Shown here piece by piece: positions 37,112-45,324 of a DNA stretch of 64,000 bases. The translations under genes and the position numbers were made by a program. The stretch covers positions 620,001-684,000 of the forward strand of contig NZ_JABFBC010000002.1 in assembly GCF_013093415.1 (NCBI RefSeq), in the 5' to 3' direction. Each line of letters begins with the position of its first letter. Positions within the stretch are counted from its first letter, which is position 1. The notes beneath the pieces are model-generated. The model worked only from the letters and a program-made list of their open reading frames with translations. It had not been told where the DNA came from and did not search any database. The DNA is from Halovulum dunhuangense (lineage in GTDB: Bacteria; Pseudomonadota; Alphaproteobacteria; Rhodobacterales; Rhodobacteraceae).

Positions 37112-39166
37112 TCAGCGCCGCCAGAGCGGCGCCAGCCCCCGCAGCCGATATTGCAGCGCCGCCACGATCCTGTGCCGGCGCGTGGCCTGCCGGGAGACAG
37201 CCCCCTGCCCCGCGGAAAGCCGCTCGAGGATCACCTCGGGCGCGCAGGCCAGCCCGGTTTCGGCATCGAAATAGCGCGGATAGGCGATAAGCGCCGCGTG
37301 GACCAGCGCAGCGAGATCGGGCCGTGCGCTGCGGCGGGGATGGGTCTGCCCGTGATCCTCGGTCAGGCCCCAGCCGGCATAGAAGGGCATGCCGAGGCAA
37401 TGCACCTCGCGTCCGCGCAGCAGCGCCTCGAATCCCATGAGCGACGTCATGGTCCAGATCACGTCGGCCTGCGCCATCGCCTCTGCGGCAGAGGCGTCGC
37501 GCGCGACGTGGTCGGCCAGCCGGGCAAGATCCGCCTCGGCCACAGCGCCCTTGCGCAGGCCGATCTCGACATCCGGGTGCGGCTTGAAGACGATGCAGGC
37601 GTCGGGAAAATGCGCCCGCGCGCGGCGGAGAAGTTCCAGATTGGTCGCCACGTCCGTCGTGCCGGTGCGGATCGAGGCGTCGTCCTCTACCTGCCCCGGC
37701 ACCAGCACGACGCGACGGCCGGGGGCCGCGGGGATGGGGGCGCCTCGCCCGACATTGTACTTGGTGATGCGGGCCGCGACGATCGCCTCGGCCAGGGCCA
37801 GCGCGCGGCGCCGCTCGGGCGCGCTCAGGCCGGTCGCCGCCTTGGCGATCAGCCGTTCCAGCCGGCTTTCGCGGTTGGGGTCGAAATAGATCCCCAGATC
37901 GTCCAGTACCAGCGATGCGGCGGGCAGCAGCTGCGCACCCAGACCTACGGATCGCAGGAACCCGTCCTCGACGCGCCAATGCCGGACGCCGGACGCCTCG
38001 GCGGCGGCGCGCAACTCGGGGGTTTCCCTTCCTGCCCAGATCAGCAGGTCGCGCCCCGCCCGCGCCGCCAGCGCCACCGCCCTGGCGGGATCGTTCTCGA
38101 AGCGTGGACGGCCGCCCGCCCCGGCCAGGAAATCCGACACCGGCTTGTGCTTCCACGGTTTCATGCCGGTGCAGACGAAGCTGCGCCGGTTCTCGCGCCA
38201 GGCCCGCGCCTGCGCGGCCAGCGCCTGCGCCACGGTCTCGAAATCGGTCAGGCGGTCGCGATGCGGGTCATACCAGACGGGGTATTCCAGCATCGCGCCC
38301 CCAAACAGCGCCTCCCTGCTCAGGCTTTTGCCGCGGCGCGCTACGGGCTTGCGGTCGTCGCTGAGGCCCCAGCCGGCGTAGAATGGCTGGCCGAACAGCA
38401 CCGGCCGATGGCCCGCGAGGATCGCCTCGAACCCAAGCTGGGAGGATACGGCATGGACGGCGATGGCGCCCTCCAGCAGCGCCCAGGGGTTGACGGGATC
38501 GGCACAGATCGTGGTGCGCGCGTCGCAGTCCTGGGGGCCGAAATGGCCGCGCCGATGCCCCGATGCGGTGACGGGATGGGTCCGCAGGACGATGCGTGCG
38601 CCGGGATACGCGGACCTTGCGGCGTCAAGCATCGCGGCGAAGTCCGCAGCGCTGGCGCCGGCGTGGCTGATGGCTGCATCGCCGCGCGTCTGGTCGATGA
38701 CCAGGACGTAACCGGGGTCGGGCGCCTGCGCGTCCGGATCCCAGTCGGAATATTTCGAGATGCCGTGACGACGCAGGAAGTCGATCCCGTCCCGCGCGCG
38801 GTCGAGCAGGTCCGCCCGCTCCAGGTCTGCCGTCGCGAGCAGGGTCTCCAGGTCCGAGGGCTGTCCCGCATCGTAGTGCATGGCGGCCCCGTCCAGCAGG
38901 AGCCCCAAGGGCCGGTCGCCGGACGGGCCCGGGCGGACCGAGCGCAGGAACGCATCCTCGACGTTGAGAAGCGGCAGACCGAAGCGGCGCGCAGCCCACA
39001 GGCCCCGCCGCGCGACGGGGCGACGGCCCCAGACGCCGACCGCGTCCGCCCTGGACGGACGCAGGCCGGGCACGATGTCCCAGCCTGCCAGGTGCAGGAT
39101 GCGGCGGATCCGCCGGTCGAACAGGAAACCTCCGCTGTAGACGGCCAGCCTGCGGCGGCTGGCCAT
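37112..39166 (-). CDS. kpsC: Capsule polysaccharide Kdo-linker glycosyltransferase KpsC
   Basis: KpsC adds the poly-beta-Kdo linker that joins group 2-type capsule chains to their lipid anchor. The 684 residues hold two tandem glycosyltransferase units, seen as a repeated pattern: AFLRSVRPG / GFLRSVGLG, and QLGFEAILAGHRPVLFGQPFYAGWGLSDD near 290 matched by LMGFEALLRGREVHCLGMPFYAGWGLTED near 585. The ATG at 39166 shares an A with the stop of the export-protein gene (TGATG). An earlier in-frame ATG would only add residues from inside that gene. Last gene of the kpsS-wza-kpsC unit. Confidence 0.92.
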   Translation of the reverse strand: MASRRRLAVYSGGFLFDRRIRRILHLAGWDIVPGLRPSRADAVGVWGRRPVARRGLWAARRFGLPLLNVEDAFLRSVRPGPSGDRPLGLLLDGAAMHYDAGQPSDLETLLATADLERADLLDRARDGIDFLRRHGISKYSDWDPDAQAPDPGYVLVIDQTRGDAAISHAGASAADFAAMLDAARSAYPGARIVLRTHPVTASGHRRGHFGPQDCDARTTICADPVNPWALLEGAIAVHAVSSQLGFEAILAGHRPVLFGQPFYAGWGLSDDRKPVARRGKSLSREALFGGAMLEYPVWYDPHRDRLTDFETVAQALAAQARAWRENRRSFVCTGMKPWKHKPVSDFLAGAGGRPRFENDPARAVALAARAGRDLLIWAGRETPELRAAAEASGVRHWRVEDGFLRSVGLGAQLLPAASLVLDDLGIYFDPNRESRLERLIAKAATGLSAPERRRALALAEAIVAARITKYNVGRGAPIPAAPGRRVVLVPGQVEDDASIRTGTTDVATNLELLRRARAHFPDACIVFKPHPDVEIGLRKGAVAEADLARLADHVARDASAAEAMAQADVIWTMTSLMGFEALLRGREVHCLGMPFYAGWGLTEDHGQTHPRRSARPDLAALVHAALIAYPRYFDAETGLACAPEVILERLSAGQGAVSRQATRRHRIVAALQYRLRGLAPLWRR

Positions 39167-40308
39167 CAGTTCGTGGCGTTCTCGGCCAGCCGGGTCAGCG
39201 TGGTCGCGAAATTCAGCGATTGCGCGGTCGCTTCCAGAACCCTGCTCCATGCCACGAAAGGTGCCTCGGTGATGTAGATGGTGTCATCATCCCGGATCTG
39301 GAAATCCTTCGCAACGAAGATGCCCCCGGGGTTCGTCAGGTCGATCACATAGGCAAAGGGCTCTCCGTCGACCGCGTTCGCGTCTCCGGTCACGGTCCGG
39401 GCCACGTCCGCGGCCTCGCGGCGGAAGATGAAGATGCCGGTCGGATCCGACAGGCTGGCGTTCAGGCCGCCGACCTCGGCCAGCGCCTCGATCACGTTGA
39501 TGTCGCCGCGCGGGAACGGCACCCGGGCCTGCGCGCCGGTCGCGCCCAGCGCGGTGAAGGCGCGGCGATCCTCCTCGACGATGATGGTGTCGTCCGGCCT
39601 GAGCGCGATGTCGAGCGAGGGATCGTCGTAGAGATCCTGCAGATAGATCCGGCCCGACCGCCCGTTGCGGCGCAGGGTGATGATGGCGATTTCGGGATCT
39701 ATGGTCACGCCACCGGCCTGCGCCAGCATCGCGGCGAGTGTTCCCGTCGAGGGCAGGATCGGATAGACGCCCTGCCCGCCGATCCCGCCGATCAGGTTCA
39801 CGCTGGCACCGTCCCCCGCGGCGCGGCGCACTTCCACCTGCGGATCGGGGGTCTGGCTGCCCAGCGCCTCGGTGATGTCGTCGCGCAACTCGCCCGGCGT
39901 CTTGCCCGAGGCGCGCAACTCGCCGGCATAGGGGACGAAGATGATGCCCTTCTGATCGACCTGCACATCCGACAGGTTGGCCAGCTTCTGCCCGGTTCCG
40001 ACCAGCAGGCCGTTCTCGACATTCTCCCACACGGTGATCGACAGCCGGTCGCCGGGGTTGATGATGTCCGAGCGAAGCGCGGGCATGGTGCGCAGCTCGG
40101 TCGAGAAGCCGAGTTCCTGTTCGACCCGCGCGCGCCGCGCGATCTCGGCGTTGACCAGAACGACGTTCAGATCCCCGCCGGCACGTTTGGACGCGGCGAC
40201 GATCTCTTCGGCATTCGGTCCAGGGCGCGGCAGGGCACAGGCCGCAACGGCGCCCGAAAGGGCCACCAGCGCGGCGCCGCGCAGGGCCTTCGCTACAATC
40301 CGGTTCAC
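39166..40308 (-). CDS. Polysaccharide export outer-membrane lipoprotein (Wza/KpsD type)
   Basis: Forms the outer-membrane channel for capsule export, 380 residues. A signal peptide ends in a lipobox (SGAVAAC, cysteine about residue 24), followed by a Poly_export domain (LRSDIINPGDRLSITVWENV) and SLBB-type repeats (GVYPILPSTGTLAAMLAQAGGV, FPRGDINVIEALAEVGGL). It begins with GTG 40308, with GGCAGAGAG upstream. The C-terminus lacks the long amphipathic helix of classical Wza only as far as the eye can judge. Between kpsS and kpsC; the KpsM/T/E exporter is not in the window. Confidence 0.9.
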   Translation of the reverse strand: MNRIVAKALRGAALVALSGAVAACALPRPGPNAEEIVAASKRAGGDLNVVLVNAEIARRARVEQELGFSTELRTMPALRSDIINPGDRLSITVWENVENGLLVGTGQKLANLSDVQVDQKGIIFVPYAGELRASGKTPGELRDDITEALGSQTPDPQVEVRRAAGDGASVNLIGGIGGQGVYPILPSTGTLAAMLAQAGGVTIDPEIAIITLRRNGRSGRIYLQDLYDDPSLDIALRPDDTIIVEEDRRAFTALGATGAQARVPFPRGDINVIEALAEVGGLNASLSDPTGIFIFRREAADVARTVTGDANAVDGEPFAYVIDLTNPGGIFVAKDFQIRDDDTIYITEAPFVAWSRVLEATAQSLNFATTLTRLAENATN

Positions 40309-40388
40309 GCTCTCTGCCTCAAGACGTTCTTGCTTTTGTGCCGGTACCTTACAGCGCGAGGTTGAAATCCCAACAGCGCAGGTGGCGG

Positions 40389-41750
40389 CTATCCGATCTT
40401 GGCGGTCAACTGTGGCTTCGGTGCCGCGGCGGGACGACCCACCTCGGCATAGGGATCGCGGTTCTGCAACAGCACGTCGACGATCTGGCGCAACGCCTCG
40501 GCTCGGCCTTCCGCGGTGTAGAAGCCGCCGGGGAACTGCGAGGTTTCCAGCAGGAACTGGCGATAGACCATGTAGGCGTCGCGGTCCGGCCGCTGCGGGT
40601 CCGCGAAGAATTCGGCGATGGGCTGCTGCGAGACGAATTCGGGCTTGGAGTAGACCGACCGCCCGAAGGCCTTGAGCGGCAGGCCCCGCCAGAGCACCTG
40701 CTGCCCGGCGGTGGAATTGACCGTCACCGCGCTGGTGGCATGGTCGAGCATTTCCCCAAGCCGTCCGCCGCGGATCATCTGGACCCGGTCGGGAATCCCG
40801 TGCCGGCGTGCGGCCGCCCGGATCAGCTGCGGGATCGGCTCGCGGCCATCCTCGAGCGGATGGGTCTTGAACACCAGCCTGTGATGCCGCGGCGCGCCGG
40901 TGGCGAAACCCTCGATGCAGAGGTCGATGAACTCGCCGATGGATTTGAAGTCGCTGTGATCGCGGAAGGACGCGTCATGGGCCAGTTGCAGAAGCACCAG
41001 ATGGTAGTTCGCGCCGCTCTCCTGCAGCTTGCGCGTCTCGCGCTTCCGCTCCCGGACATGGAACGGGAACAGCGCCAGCCGCCGCAGGTAGAGCATCAGT
41101 TCGCGCCGCACGGGGATGGTCCGGTGCGGGCGGAAACGCCGGTAGCGCCGGCTGCCGATCAGCATGTTGGCGTGGTAGCGCGCCCCGTTGAAGATGTGAT
41201 GCCAGAGCGCGCCCCATTGCGCCGGCGCCTCGGGCACGTCGCGGGTGACACCGCCCAGCCGGTCGCGCATTTCCTGCACGGACATGTGCATGAGGGGCGA
41301 ATTGCCGTTCACGCCGTCGCGTTCATAGGTGATCCAGTAGGGCCGAAGATACCCTTCCTCGAAGCAGTGGATCGCGATGCCGCGTTCGCGCGCAAGCCTG
41401 CGGGCCACCGCATGGATATCGCGCGTATCCGCGTAGAGCACCAGATCGGTGACCGGGTTCGCGGCGAGAAAGGCGTAGATGAACCCCTCCCATTCGGACT
41501 TGTCCTGCCGAAACGCGGTATAGGCATCGCGGTGGGCCCAGCTCTTCTCGTCGCCGGCATTGAAGCCGATCCTGTGCACCGTCGCCCCCGCTTCCCGCAG
41601 GCGAAGGGCGAGATCGCTGAAGAACGGCCCATGAGGGCCCTGGAGAAACAGGAAGAATCGCGCGCTCAACAAGTCCGTCTCCGCATCATCGGTCGCCTCC
41701 GGCCTTGCATTCCGGCCATTGCGCCGCAAGCGAGAAGCCTTGCCCAGCAC
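40389..41750 (-). CDS. kpsS: Capsule polysaccharide biosynthesis protein KpsS
   Basis: KpsS transfers the first Kdo residue to lyso-phosphatidylglycerol, starting the capsule lipid anchor. The 453-residue protein shows the family opening FFLFLQGPHGPFFSDLALRLREAG, followed by FNAGDEKSW and IHCFEEGYLRPYWITYERDGVN, and later VVNSTAGQQVLWRGLPLKAFGRSVY-like residues. The annotated start is GTG 41750 with no good ribosome-binding site; a TTG about 26 codons in, just before the conserved region, is an alternative. Its promoter must lie in or overlap the 50-base gap to divergent ribE. Confidence 0.9.
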   Translation of the reverse strand: MLGKASRLRRNGRNARPEATDDAETDLLSARFFLFLQGPHGPFFSDLALRLREAGATVHRIGFNAGDEKSWAHRDAYTAFRQDKSEWEGFIYAFLAANPVTDLVLYADTRDIHAVARRLARERGIAIHCFEEGYLRPYWITYERDGVNGNSPLMHMSVQEMRDRLGGVTRDVPEAPAQWGALWHHIFNGARYHANMLIGSRRYRRFRPHRTIPVRRELMLYLRRLALFPFHVRERKRETRKLQESGANYHLVLLQLAHDASFRDHSDFKSIGEFIDLCIEGFATGAPRHHRLVFKTHPLEDGREPIPQLIRAAARRHGIPDRVQMIRGGRLGEMLDHATSAVTVNSTAGQQVLWRGLPLKAFGRSVYSKPEFVSQQPIAEFFADPQRPDRDAYMVYRQFLLETSQFPGGFYTAEGRAEALRQIVDVLLQNRDPYAEVGRPAAAPKPQLTAKIG

Positions 41751-41800
41751 GGGCCGCTCTAGTATCCCGCCCCCGACGACTGCACGAGGATGCTTAGCGA

Positions 41801-42421
41801 ATGTTCACCGGCATAATCACCGACATCGGCCAAATTGCGGCCACGGAAAGACGCGGCGACCTTCGGGCACGGCTGCTAACCGCCTATGACGCCGGGCAGA
41901 TCGATCTTGGCGCCTCGATCGCGTGCGACGGCGTCTGCCTGACGGTGGTGGATCGCGGCACCGACGGCGGGTCCGGCTGGTTCGACGTGGACATCTCGGC
42001 CGAGACGCTGTCCAAGACGACGCTGGGTGCATGGACCACGGGGCAGCGAGTCAACCTGGAACGGGCGCTCAAGGTCGGGGACGAACTGGGCGGCCATATC
42101 GTGTCGGGCCATGTGGATGGCGTGGCAAAGGTGGTGGACCTGAGCGAGGACGGCGACAGCACCCGCGTCACCTTCGAGGCGCCGGCGCATCTGGCGCGCT
42201 ATATCGCGCCGAAGGGCTCTGTCGCACTGAACGGCACCTCTCTGACGGTGAACGATGTGGACGGCGCCCGCTTCACCATCAACTTCATCCCCCACACCAA
42301 GACCCACACCACCTGGGGCAAGGTCGCGGTGGGAGATGCGATCAACCTGGAGATCGACACGCTGGCACGCTATGTCGCGCGGCTCGAGGACATGCGCCTC
42401 GCAGCGGGAGAGAAGGCATGA
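41801..42421 (+). CDS. ribE: Riboflavin synthase (alpha chain)
   Basis: Dismutates two 6,7-dimethyl-8-ribityllumazine molecules to riboflavin. The 206 residues consist of two tandem lumazine-binding barrels; the first opens MFTGIITDIG with SIACDGVCLTV, the second has GHIVSGHVDGV and GSVALNGTSLTVNDV. ATG 41801 is preceded by GAGGA at a slightly long distance. Overlaps ribBA by four bases (ATGA), starting the ribE-ribBA-ribH-nusB operon. Confidence 0.96.
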   Translation: MFTGIITDIGQIAATERRGDLRARLLTAYDAGQIDLGASIACDGVCLTVVDRGTDGGSGWFDVDISAETLSKTTLGAWTTGQRVNLERALKVGDELGGHIVSGHVDGVAKVVDLSEDGDSTRVTFEAPAHLARYIAPKGSVALNGTSLTVNDVDGARFTINFIPHTKTHTTWGKVAVGDAINLEIDTLARYVARLEDMRLAAGEKA

Positions 42422-43521
42422 GCAGCACAGAGACCTATGCGGACGCGATCTCCAGCATAGAGGACATCATCGAGGACGCGCGCAACGGGCGCATGTTCAT
42501 CCTGGTGGACCACGAGGACCGCGAGAACGAGGGCGACCTGGTGATCCCGGCCCAGATGGCGACGCCCAGCGCGATCAACTTCATGGCGACCCATGGCCGC
42601 GGGCTTATCTGCCTGTCGCTGACCAGCAAACGCCTCGATGCCCTGGGGCTGCCCCTGATGGCGTCGTCGAACTCGTCGCGGCACGAGACCGCCTTTACCG
42701 TCTCGATCGAGGCGCGCGAAGGCGTGACGACCGGCATTTCCGCCCATGACCGTGCGCGCACGATATCCGTCGCGATCGACCCGACCTCGGGTCCGCAGGA
42801 CATCGCGACCCCCGGCCACGTCTTTCCGCTGCGCGCCCGCGACGGCGGCGTGCTGGTGCGCGCCGGCCATACCGAGGCGGCGGTGGACATCGCGCGACTT
42901 GCCGGACTGAACCCCTCGGGCGTGATCTGCGAGATCATGAAGGATGACGGGACCATGGCCCGTCTGCCCGACCTGATCGCATTCGCCCAGACCCACGGGC
43001 TGAAGATCGGGACGATCTCAGACCTGATCGCCTATCGCCGGCGCCATGACAACCTGGTGCGGGAAACCGCCGTGCGGCATGTGACGTCGGAATATGGCGG
43101 CGAGTGGATGCTGCGCATCTTCACCGACGAGACCGGCGGCGCCGAGCATGTGGTGCTGACCAAGGGCGATCTCTCGACCCCCGAACCGGTTCTGGTCCGG
43201 ATGCACGCCGCAAACCCGCTGGAGGACAGTCTCGGGCTGAAGCCGAACCGCTCGCACCAGTTGCAGGACGCGATGGTGACCATCGCCGAGGCGGGACGCG
43301 GCGTGGTGGTCCTGCTGCGCGACATGTCCATGAAACTTGCCTTCGACGGCGAAGCGTCGCCCCAGACGTTGCGGCAATACGGGCTGGGCGCCCAGATCCT
43401 GGGCGCGCTGGGCGTGCATGAAATGGTGCTGCTGACCAACTCGCCCAAGCCGAACGTCGTCGGCCTGGAAGGCTATGGCCTGTCCATTGCGGGCACCCGG
43501 CCGATCGAAAGGAAATCCTGA
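42418..43521 (+). CDS. ribB: 3,4-dihydroxy-2-butanone-4-phosphate synthase with degenerate GTP cyclohydrolase II domain
   Basis: 367 residues. The N-terminal domain makes the four-carbon riboflavin precursor and is intact, with the metal/acid motif DHEDRENEGD (31-40) and THGRGLICL. The C-terminal part (about 205-367) aligns with GTP cyclohydrolase II, but the three zinc cysteines of the SECLTGD...RCDCG block are replaced (here HAANPLEDSLGLKPNRS) and the catalytic RQEGRNIGL is replaced by RDMSMKLAF. It should therefore lack cyclohydrolase activity; a separate RibA is needed elsewhere. ATG 42418 overlaps the ribE stop. Confidence 0.92.
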   Translation: MSSTETYADAISSIEDIIEDARNGRMFILVDHEDRENEGDLVIPAQMATPSAINFMATHGRGLICLSLTSKRLDALGLPLMASSNSSRHETAFTVSIEAREGVTTGISAHDRARTISVAIDPTSGPQDIATPGHVFPLRARDGGVLVRAGHTEAAVDIARLAGLNPSGVICEIMKDDGTMARLPDLIAFAQTHGLKIGTISDLIAYRRRHDNLVRETAVRHVTSEYGGEWMLRIFTDETGGAEHVVLTKGDLSTPEPVLVRMHAANPLEDSLGLKPNRSHQLQDAMVTIAEAGRGVVVLLRDMSMKLAFDGEASPQTLRQYGLGAQILGALGVHEMVLLTNSPKPNVVGLEGYGLSIAGTRPIERKS

Positions 43522-43522
43522 C

Positions 43523-44017
43523 ATGGCCACGGCCGTGACCCATTACAGCCTGCCCGCGCCGGTGTTCGACACACCGACGCGCGTGCTGATCGTCGTATCC
43601 CCCTATTACCGCGAGATCGCGGCCGAGCTTCTGGCCGGCGCCAAGGCCGCCTGCGAGGCGGCGCGCGCGATGTATGACGTGGTCGAGGTGCCCGGAGCAC
43701 TCGAAATCCCGCAGGCCGTGGCGCTGGCGGCGGCCGAAGGCGAGTATGACGGCTTCGTCGCCCTCGGCTGCGTGATCCGCGGCGAGACAACGCATTACGA
43801 CACCGTCTGCAACGACAGCTCGCGAGGGTTGATGGAACTGGGGCTCGAGGGGCTTTGCATAGGCAATGGCATCCTGACGGTGGAGAACGTCGAACAGGCC
43901 GTCGTCCGGGCCGAGGCGGCTGGCCAGAACAAGGGCGGCGGCGCGGCCGAGGCGGCGCTGCACCTGATCGCCCTGGGCCGCCGCTTCGCGGCGCAGGCCG
44001 CAGCCGGAGCAGAGTGA
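43523..44017 (+). CDS. ribH: 6,7-dimethyl-8-ribityllumazine synthase
   Basis: Condenses the butanone phosphate with the pyrimidine to give lumazine, the substrate of RibE. The 164-residue protein shows IVVSPYYREIAAELLAGA, EVPGALEIPQAV and GCVIRGETTHYDTVCNDSSRGL, including the active-site His of the THYD motif. ATG 43523 comes one base after the ribBA stop, and nusB follows after one base. Assembles as a pentamer or icosahedral shell in relatives. Confidence 0.96.
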   Translation: MATAVTHYSLPAPVFDTPTRVLIVVSPYYREIAAELLAGAKAACEAARAMYDVVEVPGALEIPQAVALAAAEGEYDGFVALGCVIRGETTHYDTVCNDSSRGLMELGLEGLCIGNGILTVENVEQAVVRAEAAGQNKGGGAAEAALHLIALGRRFAAQAAAGAE

Positions 44018-44018
44018 C

Positions 44019-44501
44019 ATGGCTGGCAAGAGCGAGAGCGAACGCGCAGCCGCCCGGCAGGCGCGATCGGCGGCCCGGCTTTATGCCGTGCAGGCCCTGT
44101 TCCAGATGGAAGCCTCGGATGCCTCGCTGGACGAGGTGCAGCAGGAATTCGAAACCCATCGCTTCGGCGCCGAGATCGAGGGCGAGACCTGGGCCGAGGG
44201 CGACGTGGACCTGTTCCGCCAGATCCTGCGCGAGGCGGTCAGCCGACAGGCACGCATCGACAAGCTGACCGACGCGGCGCTGGTCGAGAAATGGCCGATC
44301 GCGCGGATCGACCCGACCATCCGCGCGCTGTTCCGCGCGGCGGGTGCCGAGATGCTGGCGACAGACACGCCGCCCAAGGTGGCGATCAACGAATATGTCG
44401 ACATCGCCAAGGCCTTCTTCCCGGGCGGCAAGGAAAGCCGTTTCGTGAACGCGGTCCTCGACCACATGGCGCGGGAGATAAAGCCGGATGCCTTTGCCTG
44501 A
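44019..44501 (+). CDS. nusB: Transcription antitermination factor NusB
   Basis: With NusE(S10) binds boxA RNA to prevent early termination in rRNA operons. The 160 residues match the all-helical NusB fold: RSAARLYAVQALFQMEASDASLD at the start and EYVDIAKAFFPGGKESRFVNAVLDHMAREI at the end, the latter being the conserved ExxxxAKxF...FVNGVLD motif. It closes the riboflavin operon, the usual place in Alphaproteobacteria. Confidence 0.96.
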   Translation: MAGKSESERAAARQARSAARLYAVQALFQMEASDASLDEVQQEFETHRFGAEIEGETWAEGDVDLFRQILREAVSRQARIDKLTDAALVEKWPIARIDPTIRALFRAAGAEMLATDTPPKVAINEYVDIAKAFFPGGKESRFVNAVLDHMAREIKPDAFA

Positions 44502-44586
44502 CCCGGCGTCTTCGCGTCGGCCTTGAAACCGCCGGGATCTGCCGCTTAGGGTACCCATGTGGCAGGTCTTCGGGAGAGGATGCGCA

Positions 44587-45324
44587 GTGGCATGCAGGCG
44601 CCGGCTTCTTGGGCTGGGGGCAATGCTCCTCTGGCTGGCGTGGCCCGGCGCGGTGCCGTCAGCCACGCCCGATGCAACGTCGCGCATCACGCCCTACAGC
44701 CTTGAGCGGAATGCCGATTACGATCGGCGCACGCGCTTTTCCCGGCTCCAGACGGAACTCGTCTATGTCCAGAGCCGCACCGGAGAGATCCCCGTCGACC
44801 TGGAAACGCTCCGGCCTGCTGCACAGGAGCGAGGCGCGGGCCTGTCGGCGCTGGTTCCGGGGGCATCCCGCGCGGTGCTTGTCGGGCTGGCGCTGGTGGC
44901 GCTTGTCCTGCTGGTGCTCAGGCGCGAGCGATTGCTGGCGCTTCTGCGCGTCAACCCGGCAAGCGCGCGGACATCGAGACACGCGGCCAGCGCGGTGGCG
45001 CAGACGGACGGCAACGGGCTCGACCCCGCGCTGATCGCGCGGCTGCGGGGCATGGCCGATCGCCGCGCCGCGCTTGTCGAGCTGCTCGAGGCGGCCCTTG
45101 CCGCCGCCGCCACGGCGAACGGCGTGCGGTTCGGCCCGTCCGAGACAGCGCGCGACTTCCTGCGGCGCCTGCCGCGCGACTGGCCCCATCTGCAGGATCT
45201 GCGCTGGATCGTGATGACCGAGGAGCTGGTGCAGTTCGGCGGCAGGCCGCTGCGCGAGGCGCGGTTCCTGGACTGCCTGGAACGCGCCGCCCCGATCCTT
45301 CGCCTGCGGGGGACCGCGACATGA
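44587..45324 (+). CDS. DUF4129-like membrane protein of the MoxR operon
   Basis: 245 residues with a signal-like first helix (about 8-25) and a second transmembrane helix (about 95-120, SRAVLVGLALVALVLLVL); the C-terminal half is cytoplasmic and helical, with FGPSETARDFLRRLP and TEELVQFGGRPLREARFLDCLERA, which fits the DUF4129 pattern. I chose GTG 44587 because GGGAGAGGA lies six bases before it; an ATG at 44557 has no good site. It overlaps the DUF4350 gene by four bases. First gene of the operon; function unknown, probably a membrane partner of the MoxR/DUF58 pair. Confidence 0.6.
   Translation: MACRRRLLGLGAMLLWLAWPGAVPSATPDATSRITPYSLERNADYDRRTRFSRLQTELVYVQSRTGEIPVDLETLRPAAQERGAGLSALVPGASRAVLVGLALVALVLLVLRRERLLALLRVNPASARTSRHAASAVAQTDGNGLDPALIARLRGMADRRAALVELLEAALAAAATANGVRFGPSETARDFLRRLPRDWPHLQDLRWIVMTEELVQFGGRPLREARFLDCLERAAPILRLRGTAT

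Noticed and set aside
41751-41800. FMN riboswitch before ribE.
   Set aside because: The gap is only 50 bases, too short for the element, and none of its conserved blocks is visible there or before ribD.
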